Origin: Rhodospirillaceae bacterium
GTDB lineage: Bacteria; Pseudomonadota; Alphaproteobacteria; Bin65
NCBI GenBank assembly: GCA_028819475.1
Contig: JAPPLJ010000033.1
Span: 1 to 64,000, forward strand
Direction: 5' to 3'
Length of the DNA stretch: 64,000 nt
This document shows, piece after piece, positions 54,690 to 63,019 of the stretch. Positions within the stretch are counted from its first letter, which is position 1; the number at the start of each line of letters is the position of its first letter. The notes beneath the pieces are model-generated. The model saw nothing but the letters and a program-made list of their open reading frames with translations. It was not told the origin of the DNA and did no database searches. A program made the position numbers and the translations under genes.

Positions 54690-54755
54690 CTCGTCCCGAG
54701 TAGGCGCACCAGCGCCGTATCGAGAGCCTGCCCTGAGCTTGTCGAAGGGGCCGCC
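54690..54755. repeat. Dispersed repeat word downstream of autotransporter
   Basis: GAGCCTGCCCTGAGCTTGTC followed by GAAGG occurs at about 54724-54748 and again at about 62731-62755. A variant in the opposite orientation is at about 14110. It is a common extragenic repeat core. Confidence 0.6.
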
Positions 54756-55409
54756 CTACCCTCTTCGCAGTTTCCCGACAAAGCCGTGCAGGCCGATCTG
54801 CCGCTCCCGCCTCAACCGTTCGGCTTCGAGAATCGAACGGGCCTGGCGGACGCTCGCGCCGATCTCCCGGTTGATGACGATGTAGTCATACTCCGCCCAG
54901 TGGCTCATCTCGTCGGAGGCCTTGGCCATGCGCGCGCGCACGGTTTCGGCGCTGTCCTGGGCGCGGCTGTGCAGCCGCCGCTCAAGCTCCCCGGTCGAGG
55001 GCGGCAGGACGAAAACGCTGACGACGTCGTCCCGCTTCGCCGCCTTGAGTTGCTGGGTGCCCTGCCAGTCGATGTCGAACAGCACATCGCGCCCGGCGGC
55101 CAGCGCCGCCTCGACCTCGGCGCGCGGCGTGCCGTAGCCGTTGCCGAACACTTCGGCATGCTCCAGCAGATCGCCGGCCTTCGCCATCGCGTCGAACCGC
55201 GCCCGGTCGATGAAGTGGTAGTCGACGCCATCTTCTTCGCCTGGCCGCTTTTCTCGCGTGGTGACCGAGACGGACAGGGTGAGGTTGCCGTCGCCGTCCA
55301 GCAGCGCGCGCGAGATCGTCGTTTTGCCCGCGCCGCTCGGCGACGACAGCACCAGCATCAGGCCGCGCCGCTTGATACCGCGGCCGCCGCCGCTTGCGCT
55401 ACTCGACAT
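54756..55409 (-). CDS. gmk: Guanylate kinase
   Basis: A 217-residue nucleotide kinase converting GMP to GDP. Visible: P-loop LSSPSGAGKTTISRALL, the GMP-binding TTREKRPGEEDGVDYHF, HAEVFGNGYGTP, LFDIDWQGTQQL and the lid RMAKASDEMSHWAEYDYIVIN. Overlap with yicC by 11 bp indicates a yicC-gmk operon, the usual arrangement. Confidence 0.97.
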   Translation of the reverse strand: MSSSASGGGRGIKRRGLMLVLSSPSGAGKTTISRALLDGDGNLTLSVSVTTREKRPGEEDGVDYHFIDRARFDAMAKAGDLLEHAEVFGNGYGTPRAEVEAALAAGRDVLFDIDWQGTQQLKAAKRDDVVSVFVLPPSTGELERRLHSRAQDSAETVRARMAKASDEMSHWAEYDYIVINREIGASVRQARSILEAERLRRERQIGLHGFVGKLRRG

Positions 55410-56286
55410 TCTGCACCTGCTCGCGGAGCTGCTCGATGGCGGCCTTGAGATCGAGGCCGATCCGGGTGAGCGCGATGTCGGCGGCCTTGGAACACAGGGT
55501 ATTGGCCTCCCGGTTGAGCTCCTGGCACAGGAAATCCAGCTTCCGCCCGATGGCGCCGCCCTCGTCGAGCAGGGCGCCCGCCGCCGCGATATGGCTGGCC
55601 AGCCGGTCGATCTCCTCGCGGATATCGGCCTTCGCCGCCAGCAGCGCGGCCTCGTGGGCCAGGCGCTCCTCGCCGACGCCGACCCGCGCCTCGAGCAGGT
55701 CCGCGACCTGCTTCTCGAGGCGCTGCCGCAGCATGGCCGGCTGGGCTTCGGCCGTTTCGGCGGCGGCGGCGGCCAGCCGCTCGATCCCGGCGAGATGGGC
55801 CCGCAGCAGGGAAAGCAGGCGGGCGCCCTCTTCCGTCCGCGCCGCCGCCAGTCCCTCGAAGGCGTCGGCGAGCGTGTCCAGTATCGCCCGTTCGCGCGCC
55901 GCCACCGCCGCGGAGTCCTCGGCCGGCTCGACGGTCTCGGCGATGCCGCGGATCGTCAAGAGGGTATCGAGGCGCGGCGGCGCCGGATCGACCCGCTCTC
56001 CCAGGGCGCCCTGAAGCGCCAGAACCTGTTCCAAGGCCGTCTCGTTGATCCTGAGCGCAGCCTGCCGCTCGCCCCGGTCAATCTGAAGCGACAGCGACAG
56101 GGCACCGCGCGCGAAAGCGGCGGCGGCGGCCTTGCGCGCCGCGGCGTCGATCGCCTCGCAGCCCGCCGGCACACGGCAGCGGACGTCCAGGCCCTTGCTG
56201 TTGACGCTGCGCGCCTCCCAGAACCAGGCCGTCCCGTCCAGCGCCCCCTCGGCGCGGGCATAGCCGGTCATGCTGGATACGGTCAT
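55399..56286 (-). CDS. YicC/YloC-family endoribonuclease
   Basis: A 295-residue YicC-type protein. It has the start MTVSSMTGYARAEG, the N-terminal YicC domain with the EARSVNSKGLDVRCRVP segment, and the C-terminal DUF1732 (REEIDRLASHIAAAGALLDEGGAIGRKLDFLCQELNREANTLCSKA in pieces). Family members cleave RNA and influence small-RNA turnover. It is upstream of and overlaps gmk. Confidence 0.94.
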   Translation of the reverse strand: MTVSSMTGYARAEGALDGTAWFWEARSVNSKGLDVRCRVPAGCEAIDAAARKAAAAAFARGALSLSLQIDRGERQAALRINETALEQVLALQGALGERVDPAPPRLDTLLTIRGIAETVEPAEDSAAVAARERAILDTLADAFEGLAAARTEEGARLLSLLRAHLAGIERLAAAAAETAEAQPAMLRQRLEKQVADLLEARVGVGEERLAHEAALLAAKADIREEIDRLASHIAAAGALLDEGGAIGRKLDFLCQELNREANTLCSKAADIALTRIGLDLKAAIEQLREQVQNVE

Positions 56287-56373
56287 CCGGGCCTGCCTGA
56301 AGGATTGCGCCGGTCTGCGGTCATGCGGTTTCCGTCGTTGTCCCATGCCGGCATTTCCGGCGTGGAACGGACT

Positions 56374-57348
56374 TTAGCCCGGTTTTTTTGCCATTGTCAT
56401 GGTCTGCGCACCGATCCCGGCCCGGTAGGGGTCGTCCGGCGCGAAATGCAGGACCGTTTCGCCGACGACGAAGGCCTGTCCCTCGACGGTCGGGACGATG
56501 CCGCCGCCGGCGCCGGCCCGGTAGTGCGCGCGGTAGGTGCTGCCGATGATGCTTTCCTGGACCCAGGCCGCGCCCGGCGCCAGGGCGCCGTCGGCGGCGA
56601 GACAGGCGAGCTTGGCGCTGGTGCCGGTGCCGCAGGGCGAGCGGTCGTAGGCGCCGCCCGGACAGAGGGTGAAATTGCGGCTGTCCGCTGCCGGCGACAC
56701 GGGCGGGCCGAAGAACTCGATATGGTCGATCTCCGCGCCGTCCGCGCCGGTAATGCCGGCACGGGCGAGCGCCGCCCGCACCTTGAGCGCCGCGTCGGTC
56801 AGCGCCGGGATGTGCGCCGTTTCGAGCGTTACCGGCGGCTCCTTGCACAGGAAGAACCAGTTGCCGCCCCACGCCACGTCGCCGGTCACGGCCCCCAGCC
56901 CCTCGGCCTCGACCGTTACGCCGGCGTGCAAGCGATAGCTCTCGACATTCTCGACCGCCGCAATGTTGGCGGTCTTCAGGTCGACCGTAACGACGCCGAC
57001 CGGCGTTTCGATCCGGTGCGCGCCCGGCGCGATCCGGCCGAGGAAGGCGAGCGTTGCCGCCACGCCGATGGTGCCGTGGCCGCACATGCCGAGATTGCCG
57101 GCGGGGTTGAAGAAGATGACGCCGGTGGCGCAGGACGGATCGTCCGGCGCGCACAACAAAGCGCCCACCATGGCGTCGAAGCCGCGCGGTTCGGTCAGCA
57201 GGGCGCTGCGGACCCAGGCATGGTCCGCCTCAAACCGCGCCGCCCGGTCGGCAAGCGTGCCGTCGCCCAGGTCAGAATCCAATTCCGGGCCGCCCTCGAC
57301 GATCGTGCGGGTCGGCTCGCCCGCGGTGTGGGAATCGACTACGCGCAC
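56374..57348 (-). CDS. Proline racemase family protein, probable 4-hydroxyproline 2-epimerase
   Basis: A 324-residue protein with both catalytic cysteines: C89 in GNLGMCGHGTIG and C239 in RSPCGTGTSA. Such paired-Cys members are racemases or epimerases, commonly interconverting trans-4-hydroxy-L-proline and cis-4-hydroxy-D-proline. The start MRVVDSHTAGEPTR (GTG) is the family start. It overlaps the DapA-family gene by 10 bp. The combination fits hydroxyproline use, but no D-hydroxyproline dehydrogenase is seen in the window. Confidence 0.9.
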   Translation of the reverse strand: MRVVDSHTAGEPTRTIVEGGPELDSDLGDGTLADRAARFEADHAWVRSALLTEPRGFDAMVGALLCAPDDPSCATGVIFFNPAGNLGMCGHGTIGVAATLAFLGRIAPGAHRIETPVGVVTVDLKTANIAAVENVESYRLHAGVTVEAEGLGAVTGDVAWGGNWFFLCKEPPVTLETAHIPALTDAALKVRAALARAGITGADGAEIDHIEFFGPPVSPAADSRNFTLCPGGAYDRSPCGTGTSAKLACLAADGALAPGAAWVQESIIGSTYRAHYRAGAGGGIVPTVEGQAFVVGETVLHFAPDDPYRAGIGAQTMTMAKKPG

Positions 57349-58298
57349 AGGCGGGCCGCGTCCGGGTCTTTCATCCAGCCGGCATGCCACGCCCTGAACA
57401 GGGCGAGCTGGGCCTCGGCATGGCAACGCTGGCTTTCGCTCAGCGCGTCCGTGGCGTTGAAATGTCGGTCGTAGCCGGCATGGCCCGCCACCGTCATCAG
57501 GTGCTTGTAGTATAGCACCAGGTCCGGCCCTTCGTCGAAAGAGGCGAGCACGGCCAGCGCCTCGTCGAGTTCCTGCGCCAGCCGCCGGGCGGTGGCGTCG
57601 CCGGCCGCCGCCCGTTCGCACAGCGCGACCAGTTGCAGGACCTCCCGCGGCAGCACGTTGCCGATGCCGGTGATGACCCCGGTCGCGCCACAGCGGACAT
57701 AGCCGCGATAGACCGCGGTATCGACGCCGACCAGCAGCGACAGGCCGGGGTCGCGGCCGGTGATGTGCTCGGCGGCGTAGCTGAGCGCCGCTGCGCCGCC
57801 GAATTCCTTGAAACCGACCAGATTCGGATGATCCCGCCGCAGGTCGAAGAACAGGTCGGCCTTCGTCTCGAAGCCGTAGTAGGGGCTGTTGTAGATCACC
57901 GCCGGCAGGTCCGGCGCCGCGGCGAGGATGCCCGCGAAATGCGCCCGCTGCGCCGCCGGCGACGTCGCGCGCGACAGCACCCGCGGGATCGCCATCAGCC
58001 CCTGCGCCCCGCAGGCCTGGGCATGGGCGGCGTGCGCTGCGGCCAGCTTCGGATTCTGCGCCCCGGTCCCGACGATCACCGGTACGCCGGCCGCAGCGAG
58101 CCGCGCGACGCCGTCCCGGCGCTGGGCGTCGGTCAGGAGCGGCCAGTCGCCCATCGAGCCGCAATAGACCACCGCGCGCATGCCGGCTGCGATCAGCCGT
58201 TGCGCCGTATCGACCAGCCGGTCGAAGTCCGGTTCGCCCCGCGCCGTGCACGGCGTCATCAGCGCCGGGATGCAGCCGGTAAAGACGGAGGTGTCCAT
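57339..58298 (-). CDS. DapA-family (DHDPS/NAL) lyase or deaminase
   Basis: A 319-residue (alpha/beta)8 barrel. The Schiff-base Lys is in LVGFKEFGGAAAL and the catalytic Tyr in AVIYNSPYYG. The GTTGE-like loop reads CGSMGDWPLL, so it is not a classical DapA. By context (proline-racemase-family gene directly downstream) it may be 1-pyrroline-4-hydroxy-2-carboxylate deaminase, which is inference. The start MDTSVFTGCIPAL was chosen. Confidence 0.86.
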   Translation of the reverse strand: MDTSVFTGCIPALMTPCTARGEPDFDRLVDTAQRLIAAGMRAVVYCGSMGDWPLLTDAQRRDGVARLAAAGVPVIVGTGAQNPKLAAAHAAHAQACGAQGLMAIPRVLSRATSPAAQRAHFAGILAAAPDLPAVIYNSPYYGFETKADLFFDLRRDHPNLVGFKEFGGAAALSYAAEHITGRDPGLSLLVGVDTAVYRGYVRCGATGVITGIGNVLPREVLQLVALCERAAAGDATARRLAQELDEALAVLASFDEGPDLVLYYKHLMTVAGHAGYDRHFNATDALSESQRCHAEAQLALFRAWHAGWMKDPDAARLCA

Positions 58299-58372
58299 CG
58301 TGCCGCCCTTTCTCCGGGATGCCCTGCCGTCCAACATCACAGGAACTGCCGGAATGCAAGCCCGGTCCGGCG

Positions 58373-58681
58373 CTACCGGTCGAGCACGGTTTCGAAGCCT
58401 TCGAACTCGGGATGGCCGAGATAGAGGTCGCGGCGTTCCCCGGCGCCGGCATGGGCCTTGCGAAAGGCCTCGGACCGGGTCCAGGCCTCGAAGGCGCCCC
58501 GGTCGGTCCAGATCGAGTGGGAGGCGTAGAGCGTATGGTCGTCGGCCTCCGGGCCGCGCAGGAGACGGAATTCCAGGAAGCCCGGCACGCCGTCGAGATG
58601 CGTATCGCGTTCCGCCCAGACCCGCTCGAAATCCGCCTCGCGTCCCCGCGCGATGCGGAACCGGTTCATTGCAACGAACAT
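58373..58681 (-). CDS. Antibiotic biosynthesis monooxygenase (ABM) domain protein
   Basis: A 102-residue ferredoxin-like-fold protein (MFVAMNRFRIARGREADFERVW, GVPGFLEFRLLRG, YASHSIWTDRGAFEAWTRSEAF). ABM/HmoA-type proteins include heme-degrading monooxygenases and small oxygenases without cofactor; the substrate is unknown. It lies in the middle of a five-gene minus-strand run. Confidence 0.88.
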   Translation of the reverse strand: MFVAMNRFRIARGREADFERVWAERDTHLDGVPGFLEFRLLRGPEADDHTLYASHSIWTDRGAFEAWTRSEAFRKAHAGAGERRDLYLGHPEFEGFETVLDR

Positions 58682-58726
58682 CAGCCCTTCTTCCTCTGCC
58701 TCTCGCCCGCCGGCGGAAATTCCGGT

Positions 58727-60019
58727 CTATCGCCGGTCGACGAAACGCGGCGCCTTGACGCTGCTTTCGAAGGCCCGGGCGAGGGTGCCGGTCTCCAGCA
58801 GTTCGATCTCCGGGCGGACCTCGAAGGTCTCGCGGACCTCGCCGGCCAGCCCTTCGGCAACGGCCGCGGCGTCGCTGCCGCGCCTGACTTCGATCGCGAC
58901 ATGGAAGATGTCCGGTCCGCCGTCGTTGCGCAGCTCGACCTGGAAATCGTTGATCTCCGGGATGCGGAAGACGAAATCCTCGAACTCGGCATGGTTGATA
59001 TTGATCCCGCGCACCTTGAAGAACCCGACGGTGCGATGGGCGTGCCGCATCACCGGGAAGACGGAAAACGGGCCGTCCAGGCTCGAACTTTCATACATGC
59101 GGACGATATCGCCCGAACTCCAGCGCAGGAACGGCGTCGCGTTGTTGACGAACAGCGGCGTGATGACCATCAGGCCCGGTTCGCCCTCGGGGACCGGCAG
59201 GCCGGTCGTTTCGTCGACGACCTCGAACACCGCCTGGTCGGTCCAGACGTGGAAACCCTCGTGGTGCCGGCTGTCGGCGCCGAGAATGCCGATCTCGGTC
59301 ATGCCGAACAGGTCGTTGACCTCCGCGCCCCAGGCCCGCTCCAGCTTCTCCCGCTTGGCGTCCGAGAGCGCCTCGGCCCCGACGAGGATGCGCTCGACGG
59401 TGTGGCCGGCCAGGTCGATGCCCTGGTTGTCGGCAAGGTTGGCCAGGTGCAATCCGTAGCTCGGCATCCCCATCCAGATCGTCGGCCGGAGCGACAGGAC
59501 CAGGTCGAGCTGGACCTGGGACGGGGTGCCGGCGCCGGAGCCGGCCCAGATCACGCCGACGCCGCTCTGGTTGGCCGTCCGGGCCCAGAGCTGCCCCGCC
59601 GGATGGACGCCGAGCGGAAACGACATGTGGCACAAGTCGCCGTCCCGGGCGCCGGCGATCGCCCAGCAGCGGCAGAGCTGGAGATAGCTGTATTCCATGT
59701 CGGCATGGGTGCGCGGATAGTAGAGCGGCACGCCGGTCGCCCCGCCGGAGCGCCAGTATTCGGCGATCTCGCCGCGCGGCGCGATGCAGAACCGGTCCTC
59801 GAAATTTCCGACGCCGATGTCGCGCAGGATTTCCTTGTCGACAATCGGGATTTTGGCCCATTCCTCCGGATCGTCGAGGCGGCCGGTATCGATATGGTCG
59901 AGCCGGCCCCGGTAGTATTGCGCGCGTTTCGCGTTCTCGACGGCGAGCGGCTTTCTGGCGCGCTGGATGTCCGCGATTTCGCGCCGCGACTTCGGAAGCC
60001 GGAGGTCTCGCTTCTGCAC
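58727..60019 (-). CDS. Phenylacetate-CoA ligase-like adenylate-forming enzyme
   Basis: A 430-residue enzyme of the PaaK type. The AMP-binding P-loop is YWRSGGATGVPLYYPR. Further motifs are NDLFGMTEIGILG, FLRWSSGDIVRM and the C-terminal hinge VGFFKVRGININHAEFEDFVF. It activates a carboxylate as acyl-AMP, then acyl-CoA. The identity of the acid is unknown. It starts 13 bp after the MetE-like gene end. Confidence 0.88.
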   Translation of the reverse strand: MQKRDLRLPKSRREIADIQRARKPLAVENAKRAQYYRGRLDHIDTGRLDDPEEWAKIPIVDKEILRDIGVGNFEDRFCIAPRGEIAEYWRSGGATGVPLYYPRTHADMEYSYLQLCRCWAIAGARDGDLCHMSFPLGVHPAGQLWARTANQSGVGVIWAGSGAGTPSQVQLDLVLSLRPTIWMGMPSYGLHLANLADNQGIDLAGHTVERILVGAEALSDAKREKLERAWGAEVNDLFGMTEIGILGADSRHHEGFHVWTDQAVFEVVDETTGLPVPEGEPGLMVITPLFVNNATPFLRWSSGDIVRMYESSSLDGPFSVFPVMRHAHRTVGFFKVRGININHAEFEDFVFRIPEINDFQVELRNDGGPDIFHVAIEVRRGSDAAAVAEGLAGEVRETFEVRPEIELLETGTLARAFESSVKAPRFVDRR

Positions 60020-60032
60020 CGGACTTCCCCGA

Positions 60033-61154
60033 TCAGCCCCAGACCTCGGCGGCGACGGCCTGGATCAGGTCCATCTTGCGGCGGATGCCGTCGCGATCCA
60101 TGACCTGGCCGCCGCCGCCGGCCGAAGAGAATCCGCATTGCGGGCTCAGGCTCAGCTGCTCCAGGGGCGCGAACCGGGCCGCCTCGTCGATGCGCCGCCT
60201 GAGGTCGTCCTTCGCTTCCAGTTCGGGCGTTTTCGTACTGACCAGGCCGAGCACGGCCGTCTTGCCCGGCGGCAGGAAGCGCAGCGGCCGGAAATCGCCG
60301 GCCCGCGCGGTGTCGTATTCCAGGAAGAACGCGTCGACATCGAGCCCGCCGAACAGCCGCTCCGCGATGGGTTCGTAGCCGCCCTCGGCCATCCACATGG
60401 TCTTCAGGTTGCCCCGGCACATGTGCAGGCCGACGAAGGTGTCGTCGCGCCGTTCGCCGACGCATGCGTTGATGAGCCGGACATAGGCCTCGGTCAGTTC
60501 GTCCGGATCCTCGCCGCGCGCCGCGACGGCCGCCCGTGCCCGCTCGTCGCAATTGCAGGGCAGCGCGGTGTCGTCGAGCTGGACGTAGCGGCAGCCGGCC
60601 CGTTCCAGGTCGGCGATCTCTTCGCGGAAGATGGCGATCAGGTCGGCGAAGAAGGCGTCGCGGCCGGCGTAGACCTCCGGGTTGAAGCTGCCGTCGCCGA
60701 GCCAGAAATGCAGGACTGCGGGCGAGGCGATGGTGACCTTCGGCACGCCCTTCGGCCGGAGCGACGCCACATATTCGTAGTCGCCGGTCACGATGGGCCG
60801 CCGGCGGGACAGCCGGTCCTCGGCATAGGGCGAGGGCGGCACGCCGTATTCCGCGCTCTCGGAGTGGAAGCTGAGCATACCCTCCGCCTTCAGCCCCATC
60901 CCGTCGAGCGCTTCCGTCAGGCCGCCGGACCAGACCCGGCGCCGGAACTCCCCGTCGGTGACCGACGGCAGGCCGATCCCGTCCTGAAAGGCGACGATCT
61001 CCGCGATGCAGTCGTTCTGGACGTCGAGATACGCCCGGTCGCCGAGCTTGCCGGCCTTGTGCGCCCGGGCGGCCTCCAGCAGCCGGCCGGGCCGGACGAA
61101 ACTCCCGACATGCTCGACCCTGAAGGGCGGCCGGGCGGAATTGGAACCGGTCAC
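60033..61154 (-). CDS. MetE-like (UROD/MetE superfamily) methyltransferase, copy 1
   Basis: A 373-residue protein of the cobalamin-independent methionine-synthase C-terminal type. The zinc ligands are visible as VGLHMCRGN (His-x-Cys), LEYDTARAG (Glu) and SPQCGFSS (Cys). The opening RVEHVGSFVRPGRL and DGIGLPSVTDGEFRR are family hallmarks. The GTG start is preceded by GGAGGA at 9 nt; longer readings to 61223 are less likely. At this size it is a stand-alone catalytic domain without the folate-binding N-terminal half of MetE. The methyl donor and acceptor are unknown. Confidence 0.87.
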   Translation of the reverse strand: MTGSNSARPPFRVEHVGSFVRPGRLLEAARAHKAGKLGDRAYLDVQNDCIAEIVAFQDGIGLPSVTDGEFRRRVWSGGLTEALDGMGLKAEGMLSFHSESAEYGVPPSPYAEDRLSRRRPIVTGDYEYVASLRPKGVPKVTIASPAVLHFWLGDGSFNPEVYAGRDAFFADLIAIFREEIADLERAGCRYVQLDDTALPCNCDERARAAVAARGEDPDELTEAYVRLINACVGERRDDTFVGLHMCRGNLKTMWMAEGGYEPIAERLFGGLDVDAFFLEYDTARAGDFRPLRFLPPGKTAVLGLVSTKTPELEAKDDLRRRIDEAARFAPLEQLSLSPQCGFSSAGGGGQVMDRDGIRRKMDLIQAVAAEVWG

Positions 61155-61199
61155 GACGAATGATCCTCCGAAATACGATCGATCGTTTGTCGATATCAT

Positions 61200-61361
61200 T
61201 TCAGCAGCCCGGAAGGGAGACAAGTATTCCGGACGGAGCGGCGCGACGAGCCGTGGGTGGAGGCCTCTTTGCGATCCACTCCCGACGCTGCCTGTGCTTT
61301 GCGGGCCTGTGCTTTGCGGGCCCGTGCTTTGAGGGATCGTCCGCTATTGGCCGGAAACGGA
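61200..61361. repeat. Repeat cluster upstream of MetE-like gene 1
   Basis: It contains AGCAGCCCGGAAGGGAGACA with AGTATT (61203-61233), shared with about 62552-62584. Three 15-bp tandem units CCTGTGCTTTGCGGG (61291-61305, 61306-61320, and a diverged third to 61335) follow. A small GTCCG...CGGAC hairpin closes it near 61338-61361. Confidence 0.7.
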
Positions 61362-61408
61362 CCGGGGAGAGTTCATAGGCAGCGCAACGGCAGCCCGTGA
61401 CCGACCGC

Positions 61409-61861
61409 CTAAATGACTTCAAACACCTCCAGGATGACCGCGTTGGGGTCTCTTCGTCCGGTGCCGATGGCAAGCACGCGATTGAGCCATTCATAGGCCC
61501 CGGGCGGCGCCTCGAACATGATGGCCTCGCGGAAGTAGTATTCCCGCGGATCCACGTCTTCTCCCGCTGCCACGCGCTGCATGACCTCGGCCGGGCCATG
61601 CCGCAGGCCGAGGCCCTTCACGAAAATGATCACCCCGTCGTCGCACCGAAGGGCGACCCGGACGTCGAGTTCGGCCACTCCGTCCGCACGTATCAGTTGG
61701 CAATCGGATCCGCCCGCCAACATTTCCCCGCGCAGGCGCTCGCCCTCAAATGTTCCACCGGTGACCGGGATGAATCGACGATCCCCGACCGGGCCCTGCG
61801 GCGTCGTCTGCGGCTCGGCCACGCTCGCGTTGATGCGAAAAAGCGGCTTGAGTTGGATCAC
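61409..61861 (-). CDS. DUF3237 domain protein
   Basis: A 150-residue protein of the DUF3237 family (FRINASVAEPQTTPQGPVGD, RFIPVTGGTFEGERLRGEML, GSDCQLIRADGVAELDVRVAL, REAIMFEAPPGAYEWLNRVLAIGTG). The fold is a lipocalin-like/beta-barrel sheet by family; function is unknown. It overlaps the MarR gene stop by 4 bp, so the pair is co-expressed. Confidence 0.9.
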   Translation of the reverse strand: MIQLKPLFRINASVAEPQTTPQGPVGDRRFIPVTGGTFEGERLRGEMLAGGSDCQLIRADGVAELDVRVALRCDDGVIIFVKGLGLRHGPAEVMQRVAAGEDVDPREYYFREAIMFEAPPGAYEWLNRVLAIGTGRRDPNAVILEVFEVI

Positions 61862-62406
61862 GTCTGGTCCTCCGAATCTGCCTTGCGGATGTGCCGTCCA
61901 TGAGCCCCGCCTTCTTCAAGCGCGGCAAGCGTTGCGAGAAGGGAGGCTCTCAGTCGTTCGATCTGCGGCGGGCTGAGATCGCCGGCAAACAGGGACCGGT
62001 CCTGGGCGGAAACCTTCCTGGTCGCCGTTTCCACGAGCCGACGGCCTTTCGCCGTCAGCTTGACGATCTTGCTTCGGCCATCGGCCCGGTTCGACACCAG
62101 TTCGATCAGATTTCGCCCGGAGAGCGTCTTGAGGACTTTCGTCAGCCCGCCGGAGCTTATCAGATTGACGCGATAGAGCTCGGTCGGTGTCAGTTGTCTC
62201 GGTGGCGGCATCGACCGCAGCGCGACGAGGACCTCGAACGCCGCCGGTGTGAGATCGTGTTCGTTCAGCACCCTGTCGGTCTGCGTGCGCACAAGGCCGT
62301 GAAGACGGATCAAAGCAAGCACGACATCGGATTCAGGCGAACAAACGTCCGGCCAGTTCTCGCGCAGGCGGCTCAGCAACTCTTGCGTTGTCAGGCGTTC
62401 GGACAT
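61858..62406 (-). CDS. MarR-family transcriptional regulator
   Basis: A 182-residue winged-HTH regulator. It shows LTPAAFEVLVALRSMPPPRQLTPTELYRVNLISSGGLTKVLKTL in pieces, then the wing LVSNRADGRSKIVKLTAKGRRL. The start MSERLTTQEL was chosen over a 9-residue longer reading. A perfect palindrome lies just upstream, suggesting autoregulation. Confidence 0.92.
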   Translation of the reverse strand: MSERLTTQELLSRLRENWPDVCSPESDVVLALIRLHGLVRTQTDRVLNEHDLTPAAFEVLVALRSMPPPRQLTPTELYRVNLISSGGLTKVLKTLSGRNLIELVSNRADGRSKIVKLTAKGRRLVETATRKVSAQDRSLFAGDLSPPQIERLRASLLATLAALEEGGAHGRHIRKADSEDQT

Positions 62407-62471
62407 CCGGTCCCCGGTCGCTGTCCTGCACACGATTCCACAAAACTATCTTGCGAGAAATATAAAATTGA

Positions 62472-62493
62472 TTTATCTTTTCAGAAAGATAAA
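62472..62493. promoter_or_regulatory. Perfect 9-bp inverted repeat, probable MarR operator
   Basis: TTTATCTTT-TCAG-AAAGATAAA is a perfect dyad about 65 bp upstream of the marR start, in an AT-rich patch. Size and position fit a MarR-family operator controlling marR-DUF3237 and possibly the divergent MetE-like gene. Confidence 0.75.
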
Positions 62494-62689
62494 ATCGGCA
62501 GCGCCGGGTTCGACCGTGAAGGGCAGCCGCCGGCGCGCCCGCGCGGCCTCAAGCAGCCCGGAAGGGAGACAAGTATTTCGGACCGCACAATAGTCGGAAC
62601 ACTGCGGAAATTGGTTGGGGCCAATGCTTCTGACTATACGTTTGCGGCCACTGCCGTTTAGATCGCCAACGCCATAAACCGCCCCTCAA

Positions 62690-62815
62690 TGCCACCCCGG
62701 ACGGAGCGAAGCGGAGAGCCGGGGACCAGGAGCCTGCCCTGAGCTTGTCGAAGGAGCCGCAGGCTGACGTCTTTCGGGACGACCCTGGGCCCCGGAATAA
62801 ATCCGGGGCGGCATT
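62690..62815. repeat. REP-like cluster before MetE-like gene 2
   Basis: It contains GGAGCGAAGCGGAGAGCCGG, the GAGCCTGCCCTGAGCTTGTC word shared with 54.7 kb, and the hairpin CCCCGGAATAAATCCGGGG. Confidence 0.6.
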
Positions 62816-63019
62816 GTTATCTTTCTTGGACTTCGACGAACAAGCAGCGTTTGAAGTGTTCGCCGGCATCCTCCCGCCGTCGGAAAAAACCCCGACACTG
62901 CACGATCAATGGAACGAGTTCATTTTGTTGGCCGGTCCGGAACGAGGCGACTACGCTCTGAAGGAAGCGATCCGGCGTTCGCCCATCGGGCGTCAAATCC
63001 GCTACGACGAGGAAGCCCA

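Larger units (their letters stand above)
62407..63019. other. Intergenic region with operator and repeats
   Basis: The 613-bp gap between the divergent marR and MetE-like 2 genes holds the operator palindrome (62472-62493), the AGCCCGGAAGGGAGACAAGT repeat (about 62552) and a REP-like cluster (62690-62815) with CCCCGGAATAAATCCGGGG. It could encode a short protein from 62745 (LDFDEQAAFEVFAGILPP...), but that reading begins inside the repeat and is not convincing. Confidence 0.5.
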
